From NCBI RefSeq assembly GCF_030848805.1, contig NC_092359.1:10308623-10372622 (forward strand): a DNA stretch of 64,000 nucleotides. Reading direction: 5' to 3'. Source of the stretch: Temnothorax longispinosus (lineage: Eukaryota; Arthropoda; Insecta; Hymenoptera; Formicidae). Numbering within the stretch: the first letter of the stretch is position 1; every line of letters starts with the position of its first letter. Both the position numbers and the translations under genes were made by a program. The notes under the pieces were generated by a model. It did no database searches. It was given only the letters and a program-made list of their open reading frames with translations, and was not told the DNA's origin. Of the stretch, positions 1 to 13,624 are shown piece after piece.

Positions 1-3000
1 AATCACATCTTTCGCGTCGGATAGATGAGTATTGCAATAGACGACCGTGATCTAGAAATCTAGACAAGATCTAGGCCCGCATGTAGATGCGGGGACGATG
101 CGAGAATCCTATCGACCTTTTTAGGTATGCGTATAGGACCACGCAGCTGCCTTAGAGCATGAGCGAATCACGCATCCTTCTCTCATATAGATCCCGTATA
201 AATCGGCCGTGCCTTCATACGAGGATACACGTGCCGGCCACATGTTGCACAAAAGGAATCCTCCGTGGTCCTTTTTGGGCGCCGTACAGCGTAAGTCGCC
301 GTCACAAAGGAGCTTTAGGGCCCCATAAATGATTCTCCTTCGTCGGGGGGCCACAGTCGAGGGGTCCGACGACGCGGCAGATGTTCTACGTCTCCGGGCC
401 TCCGAAGACGTCTATCCGCGCCGGACACGCTTAAGGATATATAATACCGGTAGGATTAAGAAAAAAAAGGGACGGAAATTCACGATCAGCCCGCGCGATG
501 TTCGACGGCTTCCTCGTGTTCCGCGAACCACGTCGCACCACGGTATTAATTTCGGCACGAGCCGTAATTTGAACCGACGATATGCGTTATCTTTCGAATC
601 CTGTGCGGAGCGAGACATTCGTAATTAAATAAATGAATTGATCTATTGTTTACAGATGTTATTGCTAAAATGTTTCGATTTTGTTTAAATACTTTGTAAA
701 TATTTTTTAATCTATTTTATTTTAATGTATTACGGATACATTTAACATTCGTGAAGAAATCACGAATTTGGATCGGAAAAGCTCGTTTCATCAGAAAGAA
801 GATGTATATTAAAAATTGTTGAATATGTACGAGTTTACGCCAGCAGTCATTGTATCCTAAATCGAGTAATAAAGTGTTTTACAACGCGATTAATCTTTAA
901 TTTATTGCTTATATATCTCTAATTAGACGAGATTTGACGTAAATCCTTTGTCGAAAGTTTGTCGGTCTTATACTCAAGTCACTCGAGTGATCACTCACTT
1001 CAGTTCCAAAAAAAAAACATGAAGCGACGCGAGATTAGTGCCATCGAGAATCCTCGCCGGCATCTGACGTCTTAAAATAGTGCATAAGACTTTGGCTGTG
1101 TCACAAAGCTAATTTCGAAGTACAAAATGCGACGCACGCGTGCATCCAATCTACCGCTTCGCAGGGAAGAAATGGAAAGGAGGTTGTTGAAAACGAACAC
1201 GTGGTTGCGACCATCTGTTGGCATCCTCTACTACTCCGCGCTCAACTTAACCCAAACCGGCTCGCTTAATAGTGGAAGTTCTTTCTTTCTATTTACGGGA
1301 TCCGCCGAGATGTTGGCGGATCTTACAATAGAGTTTACGGTTTTTTGATCCGGGAGCTTCACGTTATTTGACACATATGTACACATTTGGAGATTCAAAA
1401 CGATCGCATCTAACAATAAGGACATTCTATATATTTACGGCTGTTACATATGTGTAATATCTATATTTATATATTAAAAAAGAAGGAGATGCTTAATATA
1501 GATTATAATATATGTAACGTAAAAATTAATTTAAAAAATAATATATATAAATGAAGAAATGGATCCAGCCGAAAGAGCAACGCTAACTTTTATCAGTTCT
1601 CACGCTAGACTTATTTCTCCAAGCGCGGCAAAAGCTCTCACGTTTTTGTTTAGTCTGGAAATGGTAACGCATACTCGAAAGTATAAAATATGTCTTCACA
1701 CTCGCCTTTTTGTACAAAGAAACAACACGTTCTTCCCGTAACTTTGAGAAAACATCTTCTCAGAATTCATAGATGTTGTCAACGCTTTATCTCGGAGACA
1801 CAAATGTTAAAGAAAAAATCCATTAAGATATTTATCCAAAGAAATTCGTTAAAAATTAACGATTAATCGCTTATTATCTAAGAAAGTTACAAATATTTTA
1901 TTTGATGTCTTCAAGTTGATTGTTGATTGTAACTGTATGATTAACGAGCACCGAACGCCAATTAATTGTTATTACCTTCAAAGGAAAGAGTGAATGGTAT
2001 TCGTAAGCTCTGCACCAATATGAGACGTGTCATTTGTGTTATCGGAAATATAACGTATTGATAAACGTATTGAAAAGAAAGTACGACTGGTCTTCCAAAG
2101 CTGTTCTAAAGGGACGGAATCCTTGAGCATGCTTTTGTACCGCTTCTCGATAGGACCATTTCAGGCAGTTAAAACATTCCTACCGAGAAATACCATTCTA
2201 CCTGACCCACCTGGCTTTCACGTATTTTCGATCCGAAATGCCGATTTCTCTTGTATTCGTCATGTAACAAGACCACTCGTGGCAAAATCATGAAAAATTA
2301 CGCTTGTATTGCAATGCCGAATTCATCGCATTTATGCTAAATATTGTCAGGATTGCAATACCGGTAATTGTCTTTGATGACGTTTTACAATCTACTTTTT
2401 ACCGTATAATTACTGCGCTTGTTTGCCGAAACACGAATCAAGCGCAATAATTATCGCAACATAATTAAGATATTTTATTTATTCAATAGAGAAATATATC
2501 AAGCTTGATTAAAAAAGATTAGTTTAACTTGTAAAAATTGGAATTACATACGTAGAAGGTAAAACGTCGTCGGAAAACGAAATAAATTAAAAAAGATTTT
2601 TACGAGAATCGATTTTGTTGATATGAAAGGCTTCTTGAGAGAAGTGCGGATTAAGAACTCAATATCTGAGATCCTTCAAGGAGACGCGAATATTGCGTGT
2701 CATAGCTAAATCTTGCTATATAAATCACGCTTTCCTGATTGCAGAATATCCTCAAGCAAAGATGGACCTCTATCATCTTTATGTAAATACATATCGATTT
2801 GCGATAGAACATCTCGATATAACAGACGAGAATAACTGTTCGTTATTTTACGTTAAATCGTAAGAAAACAACTGCACCCTGTAAACCGTTTTTATATTAA
2901 TTTTGAGGAATTACAAATAAATTACAATTAAATTACTCCGTGGAAAAGATCAATAACAATGTTTTGTCAGTGCTAAATCTTAAATTTTTTATATAGCTAT

Positions 3001-3825
3001 TCTTTTTATTTTATTTATAACAATTGAAATTTTCAATTTCAAATTAAGTATTCTATTTCAGTCAACTCTGCCATGTTCAAACGCAATATAGGTAGTAGTT
3101 ATCAATGTTATTATGTAATGCAGATAGTAATATCGCAAATCAGTTAATAATTTGTTTCAATTATAGCGCAAAATCCGCACCTGTCGAATAAGGAGTAAAA
3201 AAGTAAAAGGAATAAGGCTGATAACGTCGCGAATTCTTCGAAGACTTGTTCGATCTCGGATAGATAGTAATAATTTCACGACCACTAAGAAGTGCACTAC
3301 CCACGTACGAGCACGAAAGCCGTGCGGCAAAGCTGTTTTCATTCCTGGACATCCGGTTCGCCACGCGCACTGCGGGTGTCTTTGCCTGACGTCACAACAC
3401 ACCTGCCATCTCACAGCTGTTTCCTCGATTCGTGGTAATGGTAAGGAACCCTTTTGACAAATGGGCTTAGCTCCAACCACCCTGCAAAGCTTTTTTTCGA
3501 TTTTTTTTTCAAATATTTGAACGAATAAAATAAAATCCTGGATTTGAAAACTTTGTATTGTCCACAACGGTCAGTAAAAGTATCTCGACAATTTCACAGC
3601 GTGATGTATTATTAACACGGAATCTCTTTTTTAAAGTTTTCATAGAAATTGAAAACTGTAATACTGAAAGAAAGGCGATCAGGAGGAGAAGGGTTGAAAG
3701 GATATAAAAGAAAAAAAGGAGAGAAAAAAAGAAAAAAATGGAAAAAAAGAAAAAAGAATAAAAGGATAAAAATTTTCCTTCTCGAGTAAAACTGCACCGT
3801 CATACCTATTAGACGTAAGTGTATG

Positions 3826-4062
3826 CACAGAAAAAAAAAAGTATGAAATCAAGACTCATATTCTTGTATATAACCAAGAATCTATAATTTTCTTATAAGA
3901 ATTTCAACTTTTTATTTCAACTTTTTTTCTTGATTAAACTGTATAAATACCTTCATTCAAACAAGTTTTCTTCGTTTAACGTAATTTATATCTCATTTCA
4001 AGATTATAAATTCTTGCTTATATACAAGAATATGAGTCTTGATTTAACACTCCTTTCTGTGT
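3826..4062. mobile_element. MITE-like inverted-repeat element, about 240 bp
   Basis: The arms read AAATCAAGACTCATATTCTT at about 3845 and its reverse complement ending near 4044, roughly 43 bp each with few mismatches. The outer ends CACAGAAA / TTTCTGTG extend the inverted repeat. There is no coding capacity. Superfamily and target-site duplication could not be set by eye. Confidence 0.6.
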
Positions 4063-4140
4063 AACAAATGTGAGTACAATGCAGTAAGTTTTACTCGATT
4101 TTAATTTCAATAATAAGTTTTTATATTTATATAAAAACTA

Positions 4141-4290
4141 AATAAAATTTTTATTGTCTTGTACAACTTCTAATGTCGGAGAAATTAAACAGTAGAATTA
4201 ATTATAAAATAATTAATTTCATAATTAATTCTATTGTTTAATTTCTCCGAAATTAAAAGCTTAATTGCACAAGACAATAAAAATTTTATT
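4141..4290. mobile_element. MITE-like palindrome, 150 bp
   Basis: AATAAAATTTTTATTGTCTT at the left end matches the reverse complement of the right end (about 4269-4290). Inner arms around GGAGAAATTAAACA also pair, so almost the whole element can fold into one hairpin. AT-rich and noncoding. Confidence 0.6.
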
Positions 4291-5706
4291 TTTTATGTCA
4301 ATTATCAGAAGAACACTCTGCTCTACGTTGCGCGGAATTTATCATTAAACGTACAGGAATTTCCTGAGACTCTACATTCCCGTTCTTCCGCTCATGAAAC
4401 TGATGATTTCTTCAGGTCGCAAGGTCTGATGATTTCTATCTTTCTGCACGATTGCACAGGTTTTATCGCTCCTATAAGAGTCATATTCTCGAACGCGCGT
4501 TTCGCGCGAGACTTCGGAATATTCGGGGCAGAAATTATTCGAGCGCGCGGATTCGCTTTGCATAGATACGGAGCCATAAGCCGAACTTTATTGGCGGCCG
4601 CCGTAGTTTCGACGGCGCCAGAGGAACTAGGTCTACCTTCGGCAGATCGGAAACCTATCGATTGAGAATATCGAGGGAGCACCTCGATATTCTGAAAAGA
4701 CGCCGTTTATATCGTGCGTCGCGCACGCGCGCGCGCTTACCTGGCGCACGTGTCTTGACATTTCAATAGACTAATCCCCGACGCATCCAATTTCGCGATC
4801 GGAATAAAGGGCAGCTTCTTTCGTGGTGTGCGAATGTAACTCCGAATCGCCTAATCCGTAATAATCTCTCGTAATCGAGAAACGAAATAAAACATTTCTC
4901 CATTAAACATCTTGTATACTCCACTTTCGAATACTTAAATTAAATATTTGATCAAATATTTAAATCAGAAATACAATATATATTGTTCAACACTTTCTAC
5001 AATCGACTTCAAGAAGAGAAAAGTTATTTATGAAATTAATATAAGCTAAAATGTTAGAGTGTATATAAAAAATCAAAATAGAAAAAACCTTTATACTTAT
5101 TATATATAGGTAAATAACATTGTTATACTTTTGCTTATTTCAGAGCCTAAAGTATGAGTCCTAAGTACGTACATAAACGAGAGATCTCGCGGATTTGATC
5201 TTAACACGAGAACAGAATAACTTTTAAATAAAGTGTATTTCATCCTTAAATAGAAATGAGACTATCATTTTTATCATTCTTGCGGGAAAAAAAATTACTC
5301 CCCTGCCGCCATGGTAATGGAAGAGTCCTGTAAGTGTACGTAATGAAGAGACGACAGTAAATTTTTCACGGATAGTTAAATTCGTGGCTGCCGTTTTTAC
5401 CATTTTTTTCCCTCCCTCTTGTACCATCCCGTTTTTCGACCCGGATAGCCTCACTTTGGGGTTTATCGGACGGTTTTTATATTTATTACCTCGCGCGCGC
5501 GGCACGATCCGGGACGAGAACGAGGACGATAGGGGCGCCAAAATCCACCCCTCGGTGGTTCCCCATAATTTCTTCTCTCTCTTTCCGTCGGGTCCCTTTT
5601 TCAGCTCTCCGCCCCCTTCCAGAAATCGCCTCCACGCGTGTTTTACACCCGCCGCCGTTAGCCAGCGAAATCGCAACAGATGCAAGTGCACTCTTCGTAC
5701 TCTCTT

Positions 5707-5834
<128 letters not shown>

Positions 5835-6781
5835 GATCTCACGCCCCGACGTTTTTTTCTGTACCGAGCTCGCCGGTATTCCCCCGAGACGTCTCGGGAA
5901 AGGGCCCCGTTGGCCCCGTCCGGTTAACTAGAGTATTGTTCGATTATTATTTCGGTACATATCGCGCACTTGTTACCTCTTTGTGCGGTCATATGGTGGT
6001 CGGAGGGTGACCGGAGGGTGGTTGGCGAGTGTCACGCGAGACAGAAGACGTGATGAGATAGATAGAAATGCGCAGCATCACTTCGCGTAGATAAATAGCA
6101 GAAAAATAAGATATTAACATACGAGAAAAGAGAGAGAAGACTGAGAATTTTAGTTGCGTCATGATATGACTTAACTAGCGACTTAAGTAGCTATATATAG
6201 ATTATAATAAATCGAAATGTAGAACAGCATAAAAAAATGATGAATTATAAATGTCGAGTAAAAAATAAGTAGCGGATTTTTTTGTAGGGCAGAAAGGCTA
6301 AAACGAGATAGTGGATGTCCTTACAGGCTACTTGCCTCTGCGAGGAGTGAACTCGTTAATATTAATGACGCCTGCAGCTGATGCATGCTACCGAGCCAAT
6401 AAATCCGATATGTATCAATTCAGTAAGAAAGGTGTATCTTAAAAAAAAAAGAAGAAGGAGTACATATAAAACAGATACGCCGAGACGAATACAACTACAT
6501 TATTTATTTTTAAAGATGTGATTTTCGACACTGATGCATTACCATACGGCAGTATCAAAATATCGAAATGTCACATAAAAAATAATTGACTAGTGAGTTA
6601 AAGATAAATATGTATATCTATAGAATTCTTATATATAATATTATAATAATAAAAACGGTTAACACAATGTCATTAATCTAATGCAGCTTGACCTGAATTT
6701 TGACTATAGCTTTAAAGTTGTTGAAGTAAGAAAGTCGGATATTTCATCTGTAGGTTCTGCCAAGTACCCCAAAACCCGGCG

Positions 6782-6796
6782 CCCCCCCCCCCCCCC
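6782..6796. repeat. Poly(C) tract
   Basis: Fifteen consecutive C on the plus strand, within GC-rich noncoding DNA. Confidence 0.95.
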
Positions 6797-7891
6797 GAGG
6801 CACGGACACGCGACACGAAGATAAAGCCAAATTTGGCGAAGTACTTCGCTCGGCGGCGAAGAAAGGAGCCGAGAAGCGGTTAGGCGGAGAGGCGAAGAAC
6901 GGACAATGATCTCCGCAACGCAACGGCGGGAACATCTGCTTTGGCAGTGGCGGCGCCGCGCCGCGCCGCTCTCCGAACGTTCCGAACGAACGGCGTGTCC
7001 TCCTTCACGGGCCGATCTGCCCGATCCCCGATGCCGTGAAACTTGTCCCACCTCGGTGTATGCATGCATAGGTATTCATTATCCTCGTCCTCTCCTCGCC
7101 CGGCGGTGCCGGCTCGCCGCCTCGCGCGTTCCTTTTTCCGCGCGATCTTTTTTGGTCCATGGGGAAACATCTGCGGCAGCTGCGAGGCGGTGGACCGCCG
7201 CTCCTCGTACGAGGCAGGTGCTCACCTTCCGAGGTTCTCCCTCGCCTGCCAATTACGCGTGCCTCTTTCTGCCTCTCCCACTCCTCTCACTCCGCTTCTC
7301 TCCGTCTTTCGCCCCTACGAGCCGCTGATGCCGCTCTCTTTCCGCCCGCCGTCGTCCTCTGCCCTGCCTCCTCGGTTTTTCTCTCACCTTCTCTCGTTAC
7401 CGTCCTCCTGCACGCTCCCGTTTTTATCCCGCCCCCTCTCCACCCCTATCTCCCGGCTGCGATCTCCCTCATCTTGTTGCCCTCGTGCCAACTTCTTACA
7501 TTCCTTCGTGCATTTTAGCGCACTCTACTTTTCCTTCTTAATTATTCAACTCCAGAGAAGTTGTCAAATAAACGTATCCTCCATAACTTTCGATGAAATT
7601 ACATTTTCGACGACATTTGATAACTGTTCATTACGGGACAACGATACTCCCTCTTTCCACGCGTCTCCTCAACGCTCTCTCTCCCTTCTCTCTCTCCATC
7701 CTTAAATTCCCTTATTTTGCACGTTTCTCGTAGCAACTTGTTGCATTCCTTTGAGCGATTTTCACGCGCCCTCATCTTCCTTAGTTAATTATAAAAGAGG
7801 AAAGAGAGACATTCATCTCTTTTCAAGCGAGACTTCTCTCGCTCTCTGTATATTACAGTGATATCACACGTTTTCCTATTCTTTAAACGTG

Positions 7892-8042
<151 letters not shown>

Positions 8043-9264
8043 AATTAAACGAGCATTAAATGTAGCGCAATTATTTCAGGCATTCCTTGCATCGTCCGCC
8101 CTTCTCCGTCGTCGCCTTCATTCTCTCATCTTATTCGTCGCTCTCGCTTCACACTCCCTGCGCTCGAATCTTTCGGCTTTCTCAGCTGCCGCCGCTTCGA
8201 GAGGACGATCTACTCGCACTCCCCCGAATAACGTGCTACTTCTTGGTCCAGCGCACGGCTTTACACACACGCATGACGCACGCACGCACACCGCTTTGAA
8301 GCCCTCTTATTTTTTTCTCGCCCTTCGGGATGGAAGATGGAACTGATGGAAGCCGTCTGCCCACGGGCGAGATCGAAGCACGTGCACCGACTTGCATATA
8401 TCGAAGAGGCTATTTGAGAATCGCTCGAAGGTGTTCGTGCTTTCGTACATCATAACATTTCTGAGGTGAATTGGGATATTCATGCCTCGAAACGAAGTCC
8501 GTAATGGACCGTATTTTTGCTACGCTCCGTATTCACGATGTGTCGGCATGTTAAGCTTGTGTAAGAGGTGCATTATCATATATGAAACCGTTATAGATAT
8601 ACCTGACGAACGTTGTTTACATCATGCGATACGAAATGGTCTATATTGGAAGAATTTTTCTACGGTTGCGGTCGCGAGATAAGCGTGGAATTCTTTGTAG
8701 CCTGCGAGGATCGGAATTTCGGATCCTTTGTGGTTGAATTCCTGGTATTTTTATCGTATTCTCTCATTTTACGCATCTCTTTCGCATAACGACAAAACCC
8801 GTTTTGTTATTTCTAAACGATACGAAAAATTTCGCTTAGAATTGCTAAAGAAAGGCATTCACGACAGCGTTAAAATTACCGAGGAAAAAATGTGCCTTAA
8901 TTGCTCGCGCCGTTACGCGTGGTCGACGTGAAACAGAAATCACGATAGCGGATATTATTTAGGTTCCTCCTGAAACTCGCTCAGGCCACCGGCCGCCGTA
9001 CGAACACTTGGAAGAAAACTCGGCCCAGCTTTGGATGGGCCACATGCCTTCCTGATTCTCCTATCTAGCAGCTGTCCTCACAGAGCAGTGTATCTCATTC
9101 CGGTCTTAACACTGCCGAGAGCCAAGGGCTCACGCCACTTTACACGTCGGATAACGCCGACTTTGTTGCTGTTTTATTCGTTATTCTTGTACTATACTCA
9201 TTGAAAATTGCTGCTGGTCTACTAATTATGCTCGCGATCGATATTAGAATTTAAGGGCGCAAGT

Positions 9265-9365
9265 AGATTAACTTTAATTTCAGTTTGACTTACTGTTTAT
9301 AATTTTCTAGTTTTAAGAATTAGAAAAAGATAAAAAGTAAGTTAAAACGAGATTAAAGTTAATCT
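9265..9365. mobile_element. MITE-like palindrome, AGATTAAC family, copy 1
   Basis: Ends AGATTAACTTTAAT / ATTAAAGTTAATCT with a GACTTACT...AGTAAGTT inner arm. A second copy lies at 40905-41003 in Cullin-3 intron 1 with the same ends, inner arms and central TTTCTAG motif. Two diverged copies of the same layout in one window support a repeat family. Confidence 0.65.
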
Positions 9366-9746
9366 GTCTTATAGTAGAAATAGAAATTAGAAATTTATAT
9401 TAAAATTGAGAAGATTAAGTCTGAGTTCACTTTTACGTTCTTAGAAAAAAGAAGATTACGCAACCATTGCAATTTGCAATAATCTTGCGATTTTCCTAAG
9501 AAATAAAGATACCGTGCACAGATGCCTTCTGCACGACGTGTCGTAATAATTAATATTTTTTCTGCGTTCTCGGTAATTATTTCATTAATTATTCTAATTG
9601 TAAGTGAGAGCGGAGTGATGATTGTCTTGTGGGGGAGTATCTTCGAGTTTTTCAACTTATTCAACGATTGTCGATTCGGCTAATCTTGCGTAACCGACTG
9701 AATTATTTTCTAACGAAGTATGCTGATTCTCAAAGACGAAACTTAC

Positions 9747-12147
9747 CCATAAAGCATCGCCGCCCCAGCTATGCCGCCACCGCATTGTGCCGCGATGTAC
9801 AGCACCGCGCGAAGTGGGGAAATCCGTCTGCACAAAGCAAACGATACCGAGACCGCCGGATTCACGTGTCCACCTGCGTGCAAAAGGTTTTCCATATAAA
9901 GAGGAGGAAAAGAATCAAAGAAGACATACGGGGAGATTGCGCGATTCTATCCTCGACTTGTACCTTACCCGTTTGATCGACGCTTCTTCCCAGTGACTTT
10001 CATCCCTGTTCATTTTTTTTACGACTAAAAATTGTTACGTTAATAAATCCAAGGAGAAATAATTGGCCGAGCGACACCGAGTTATAAAATTGACGAGCTC
10101 AATTACGTGCGACGGCCTGGCTGAAGATCGGAGCGGACAGGAATAATGCGCTCAGTTCGCTCGCAAGGCAAAAATTAAAATATTACCGTTAGATCGACAT
10201 GTTTCAAGCAAAGATTTTTTAATTTTAATTATCTTGTTCTATATGTGGATTATAGAATTGGACATTTTTAATTGCAAACGATCGCTCAACGAGTCGCAGC
10301 AGAAATAAAGCTTTCGCGCACCGTCCGCTCCGTTTATTCGTGCAGGGGCGATAGCCAGTCGGGGAGCAAACGCGATCAAGTTTCCGGTATGTAGTACGAG
10401 GACCGAGAGTTTATTACACGCATCGTATGTCGCGTATTGTGCGTGCCGTCGGTACGTACTCCGAGAGTGCCCACATACGTTCACGACAGACACGCACAAC
10501 GCGGTAATGTTACGTCGCGCCGCGCCGGCGTAATCGGTTAACGAGCCAATCGAGAGAAATCGCGAGGGCCGTAGCTCGTGAACGATACGAACGTACAAGA
10601 AGGAACAGAATCATTGACGCAACGAGCAGTTCGCGACCCTTTGCGTAATTAGCCTCTGAACGCATTGTAGGAGATGCGCGCATTGCGTGCACAAAAACCG
10701 CGCGGACGCAACGTAAAACGCGTGTAAATCAAACAGACTATTACACGCGAATACGTTTTTGTGAAAAAATTCATTGTTATTGGAATGCAAGAACTGAATA
10801 GAACTATACACACAGATGGAACCATAGACCTAGGATAACTAAACGCTCTCTAGCATTTTTTCTCTTTCATTTTATATAAAATATAAATTAAAAAATATAT
10901 ATTGTCATATATAAAATAAAAGAAGTATTAGATAGACATGTAAAAAGAAGAGCACTTTAACGTATTGTGCTTCTTTCTAAACTCATAAATCCGTACCTTA
11001 GAGGTAAAGGATCGTATCTCCAGTTTTTGTCAAAATGGAGTTAATATATATTTCAATATAATAGAAGTTTAAATTGTATAATAGTAAAGCATCTTATGTC
11101 TATTATTACTAGTTCTTAAGATACAATATTTATAAAAAATTGTATTTAAAATTTTTATAGTGTCTAATTTTTAAACTAGATACAACGTTATTGGTAGATA
11201 TACTATTAAATATGTCAGTTAAATTACTTTATTAAAAACTTGATAAATCAAGGCGCTCTACTTTTTATTTTATATCCCAAAAATATATCATTTCCCCATT
11301 TAAACCTTATTTTCTCTAAATTTATAATGATGAAGAAACGATCCTCTAAGATACAAAAATAGAAACAGACCAAAAAATTAAACTAAGTTAAAATTAACTA
11401 ATTTTAAAATTGATTATTGCAAAATTGAGAATTGTCCTAGTCGAAACTTTCAAGATTTCAAACATTGAAATTTTTATGTACTAGATACATAAAGAGGAAC
11501 CCCTTGTTACTTTCTAATAAATTGCTTATATTCCGTCCAACGAGAGATCATGGTTGATGATCAAACATAAATAACGATAGAGCACAGAGTCGCAACAAGG
11601 TGTTCGCGTTAAATTATTTTTATTTTTAATAGTGTTGGACAATATCTATTAAAAATAAAAATAATTTAACGCGAACACCTTGTTGCGGCTCTGTGCCCTA
11701 TCGTTATTTATGTTTAGTCAACCATGATCTCTCGTTGGACGGAGTATAGTTTTTCGAAACTTGGCGATAAATGTATGGGTACATTGCCCCCTACTTTTTT
11801 ATCATCTTCCGTGAAATTGACGCGATAACACCCTTACCGCTGATGTGGCCGAAGATGAGGGAGATCGCGGCGATGGCGAAGCCGGAAGCTACAGCGGTGG
11901 CTAGCGCGGAGAGGCCGCTTCCGGATACGGAGGAGGCGGCGGCCGCGCCGGCCACCACGAGGCTGAAGAAGAAAGTGGCCAGACATTCGACGGCCACCGC
12001 TCGCCACAGCTCCAAACTGCGAGCCTCGATGGACATGGGCGCCTTTCTTTCCCTCTCGTCGGCATTGTTCTCCCGGAGGGCCGACAGCCTCGACAGGATA
12101 GTGACGATGTGCGCGTCCATCTCGCGCGTCAACGTCTCGTTCGCCAT
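9747..12147 (-). CDS. bib: Big brain (bib), aquaporin-family membrane protein, 5' exons only
   Basis: Big brain is an MIP/aquaporin-family membrane channel that acts in the Notch pathway in insect neurogenesis. Two exons are visible: 12147-11838 (starts MANETLTREMDAHIV, donor GTAAGG, phase 1) and 9873-9747 (acceptor GCACGCAG, donor GTAAGT, phase 2). The first exon encodes the cytoplasmic N-terminus, including an RSLELWRAV.ECLATF segment that begins the first membrane helix, and ends at HISG. The second begins GGHVNPAV, the first NPA channel motif of the family, followed by RRISPLRAVLYIAAQCGGG. The frame joins cleanly across the intron. The start was chosen because fly bib begins similarly (MADESL); the frame stays open upstream to 12360, so a longer N-terminus is possible but less likely. 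The second NPA half and the long C-terminal tail were not found between 1 and 9746, so the next intron exceeds 9.7 kb or the gene continues outside the window. Identity is confident; the model is partial. Confidence 0.88.
11527..11748. mobile_element. MITE with roughly 100 bp inverted arms
   Basis: Near-perfect palindrome. Left arm: TATATTCCGTCCAACGAGAG onward through GCAACAAGGTGTTCGCG to TTTTTAATA. The right arm is its reverse complement, ending CTCGTTGGACGGAGTATA. The spacer is about 15 bp. Arm similarity is high, suggesting recent insertion. It lies 90 bp below the donor of bib exon 1, inside the bib intron. TA-rich ends would suit a Tc1/mariner-type element, but no clear target duplication is seen. 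Confidence 0.75.
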
Positions 12148-12700
12148 TCTCGGGTTTTTCTTTGTCTTCGCAATCACCAGATGAAGAAACGACACACGAC
12201 GAAGGGGATGACTCTCAAAACATGTTCCTCCCCGACCGATATGATTGTCACGTGCACTCTTTAACGTTAATGAGAAAACTGCGCGTTCTCCACCACTCTT
12301 TAATTTACCACTCTTGGATCTCCGGACGATCCAAGGAACCGATCGTTTTTTTTTTTTCACGTCCCTCGGTATCGTGGCGGATTCCCGGCGATTCTCTCGA
12401 GTGGAACGAACCCGGGGGGGATCGTGAGCGCGGCCAGTCGAGCTCCGAAGGTGGACGCACTCGATGTTGCCGCACCGGCAACGCGCTCGCGAGTGACAGG
12501 CCGACGTAGGACGTAGTTGGCGAACAAGTGGGCCCTGCGGAGTGCGGAGTGCGAGTGGTGTGCGCGTTCACCACCACCGCACCACCCCCTCTCTTCAACC
12601 GTTATTCCCTACGTGTCGGTGCATCTGTAGAGCTGCATTCGGCCGCCTCCATCACCATCGCCGACATCGCACCACTGACACTGACGCCGCACGGACACTC
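12148..12700 (-). promoter_or_regulatory. Likely bib 5' UTR and promoter region
   Basis: GC-rich DNA immediately upstream of the bib start on the minus strand, between the coding exon and AT-rich DNA beyond 12700. No core promoter element was identified with certainty; the call rests on position and base composition. Confidence 0.35.
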
Positions 12701-13525
12701 CTAACTTTAATTCTTTGATCTTTTTTCAAACGCCGAGTACGTTGACTTCATCAGTCTTGCTTCTTTTAAAGTAAAGTATAAGTTACATCAATTTTTCAAA
12801 TAATCAAGTAGTCTTTTTTAGCTATAGAAAGCACAGGTTAGTTATTTATAAGAAATTTATCGGAAAAGAAAGGCACCGAAAATTATAATTTTATTTTCTT
12901 TTTTTTTTTATTATTATTTTATCTATGCTTATATTATTAATCATTTTTTCTTAGTAAATGCTTTATAAAGATCTTTTAAATCTCTTTCTTTACCTATACT
13001 TCTAAATCTTCTTTTCAAAATGTCGCAATAATTTAAATAATTTTTTTAGAATAATGTATATATTATTAATCAAAATAGAATTGGACTGCAGCTGCTTCTA
13101 TTTTCAATAATGTTAATCCGAAAGAATTTATTCGCTAACAAATGTTTCCTATTTGATATAAATCGATGAATCATGCACGTTCTTAATATTGTAGCTCGCC
13201 GTTTTTACGCTTTAAACCGAGAAATTTCTTTATCTACAGTACAGTACGTACCTTTTCCTTATCGTATTGCCTTTGAGAAAGGATAAGTCATGAGAGGCAC
13301 CGAATGACGTGGATGAGATGAAAAGTTAGTTGAAGTCGATAAGATAAGTCTTAGTTGTAACTTTCGTAGTCAAAGTTTGGCAATCGAATTATACGTGAAA
13401 CATATTTGTTCTAATGTAAAGTACGTGTATCACTGGCGGATATTGTAGAATAATAGACGCATATTTTTATTAGGATTATTAGAGTTTACATCCTTCATAT
13501 GTATTAATAAAATTTTTGTACCCCG

Positions 13526-13557
<32 letters not shown>

Positions 13558-13562
13558 TTCTT

Positions 13563-13620
<58 letters not shown>
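13526..13620. repeat. Compound (TA)n-(CT)n microsatellite
   Basis: About 28 bp of TA followed by about 60 bp of CT with a few TTT interruptions. Confidence 0.95.

Positions 13621-13624
<4 letters not shown>

Noticed and set aside
329..628. 99-residue open frame near the left edge
   Set aside because: Basic, low-similarity peptide with no domain; lies in the inferred bib intron.
6704..7705. Overlapping long open frames on both strands in GC-rich DNA
   Set aside because: High GC removes stop codons by chance; the peptides are Arg/Ser/Pro-rich and unlike any family.
8990..9060. Possible second NPA-half exon of bib on the minus strand (a GPSF-like stretch)
   Set aside because: Only four residues resemble the family; no NPA motif, flanking helices or fitting splice sites.
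11771..12184. Plus-strand 137-residue frame
   Set aside because: It is the antisense of bib coding exon 1, which has clear family similarity.
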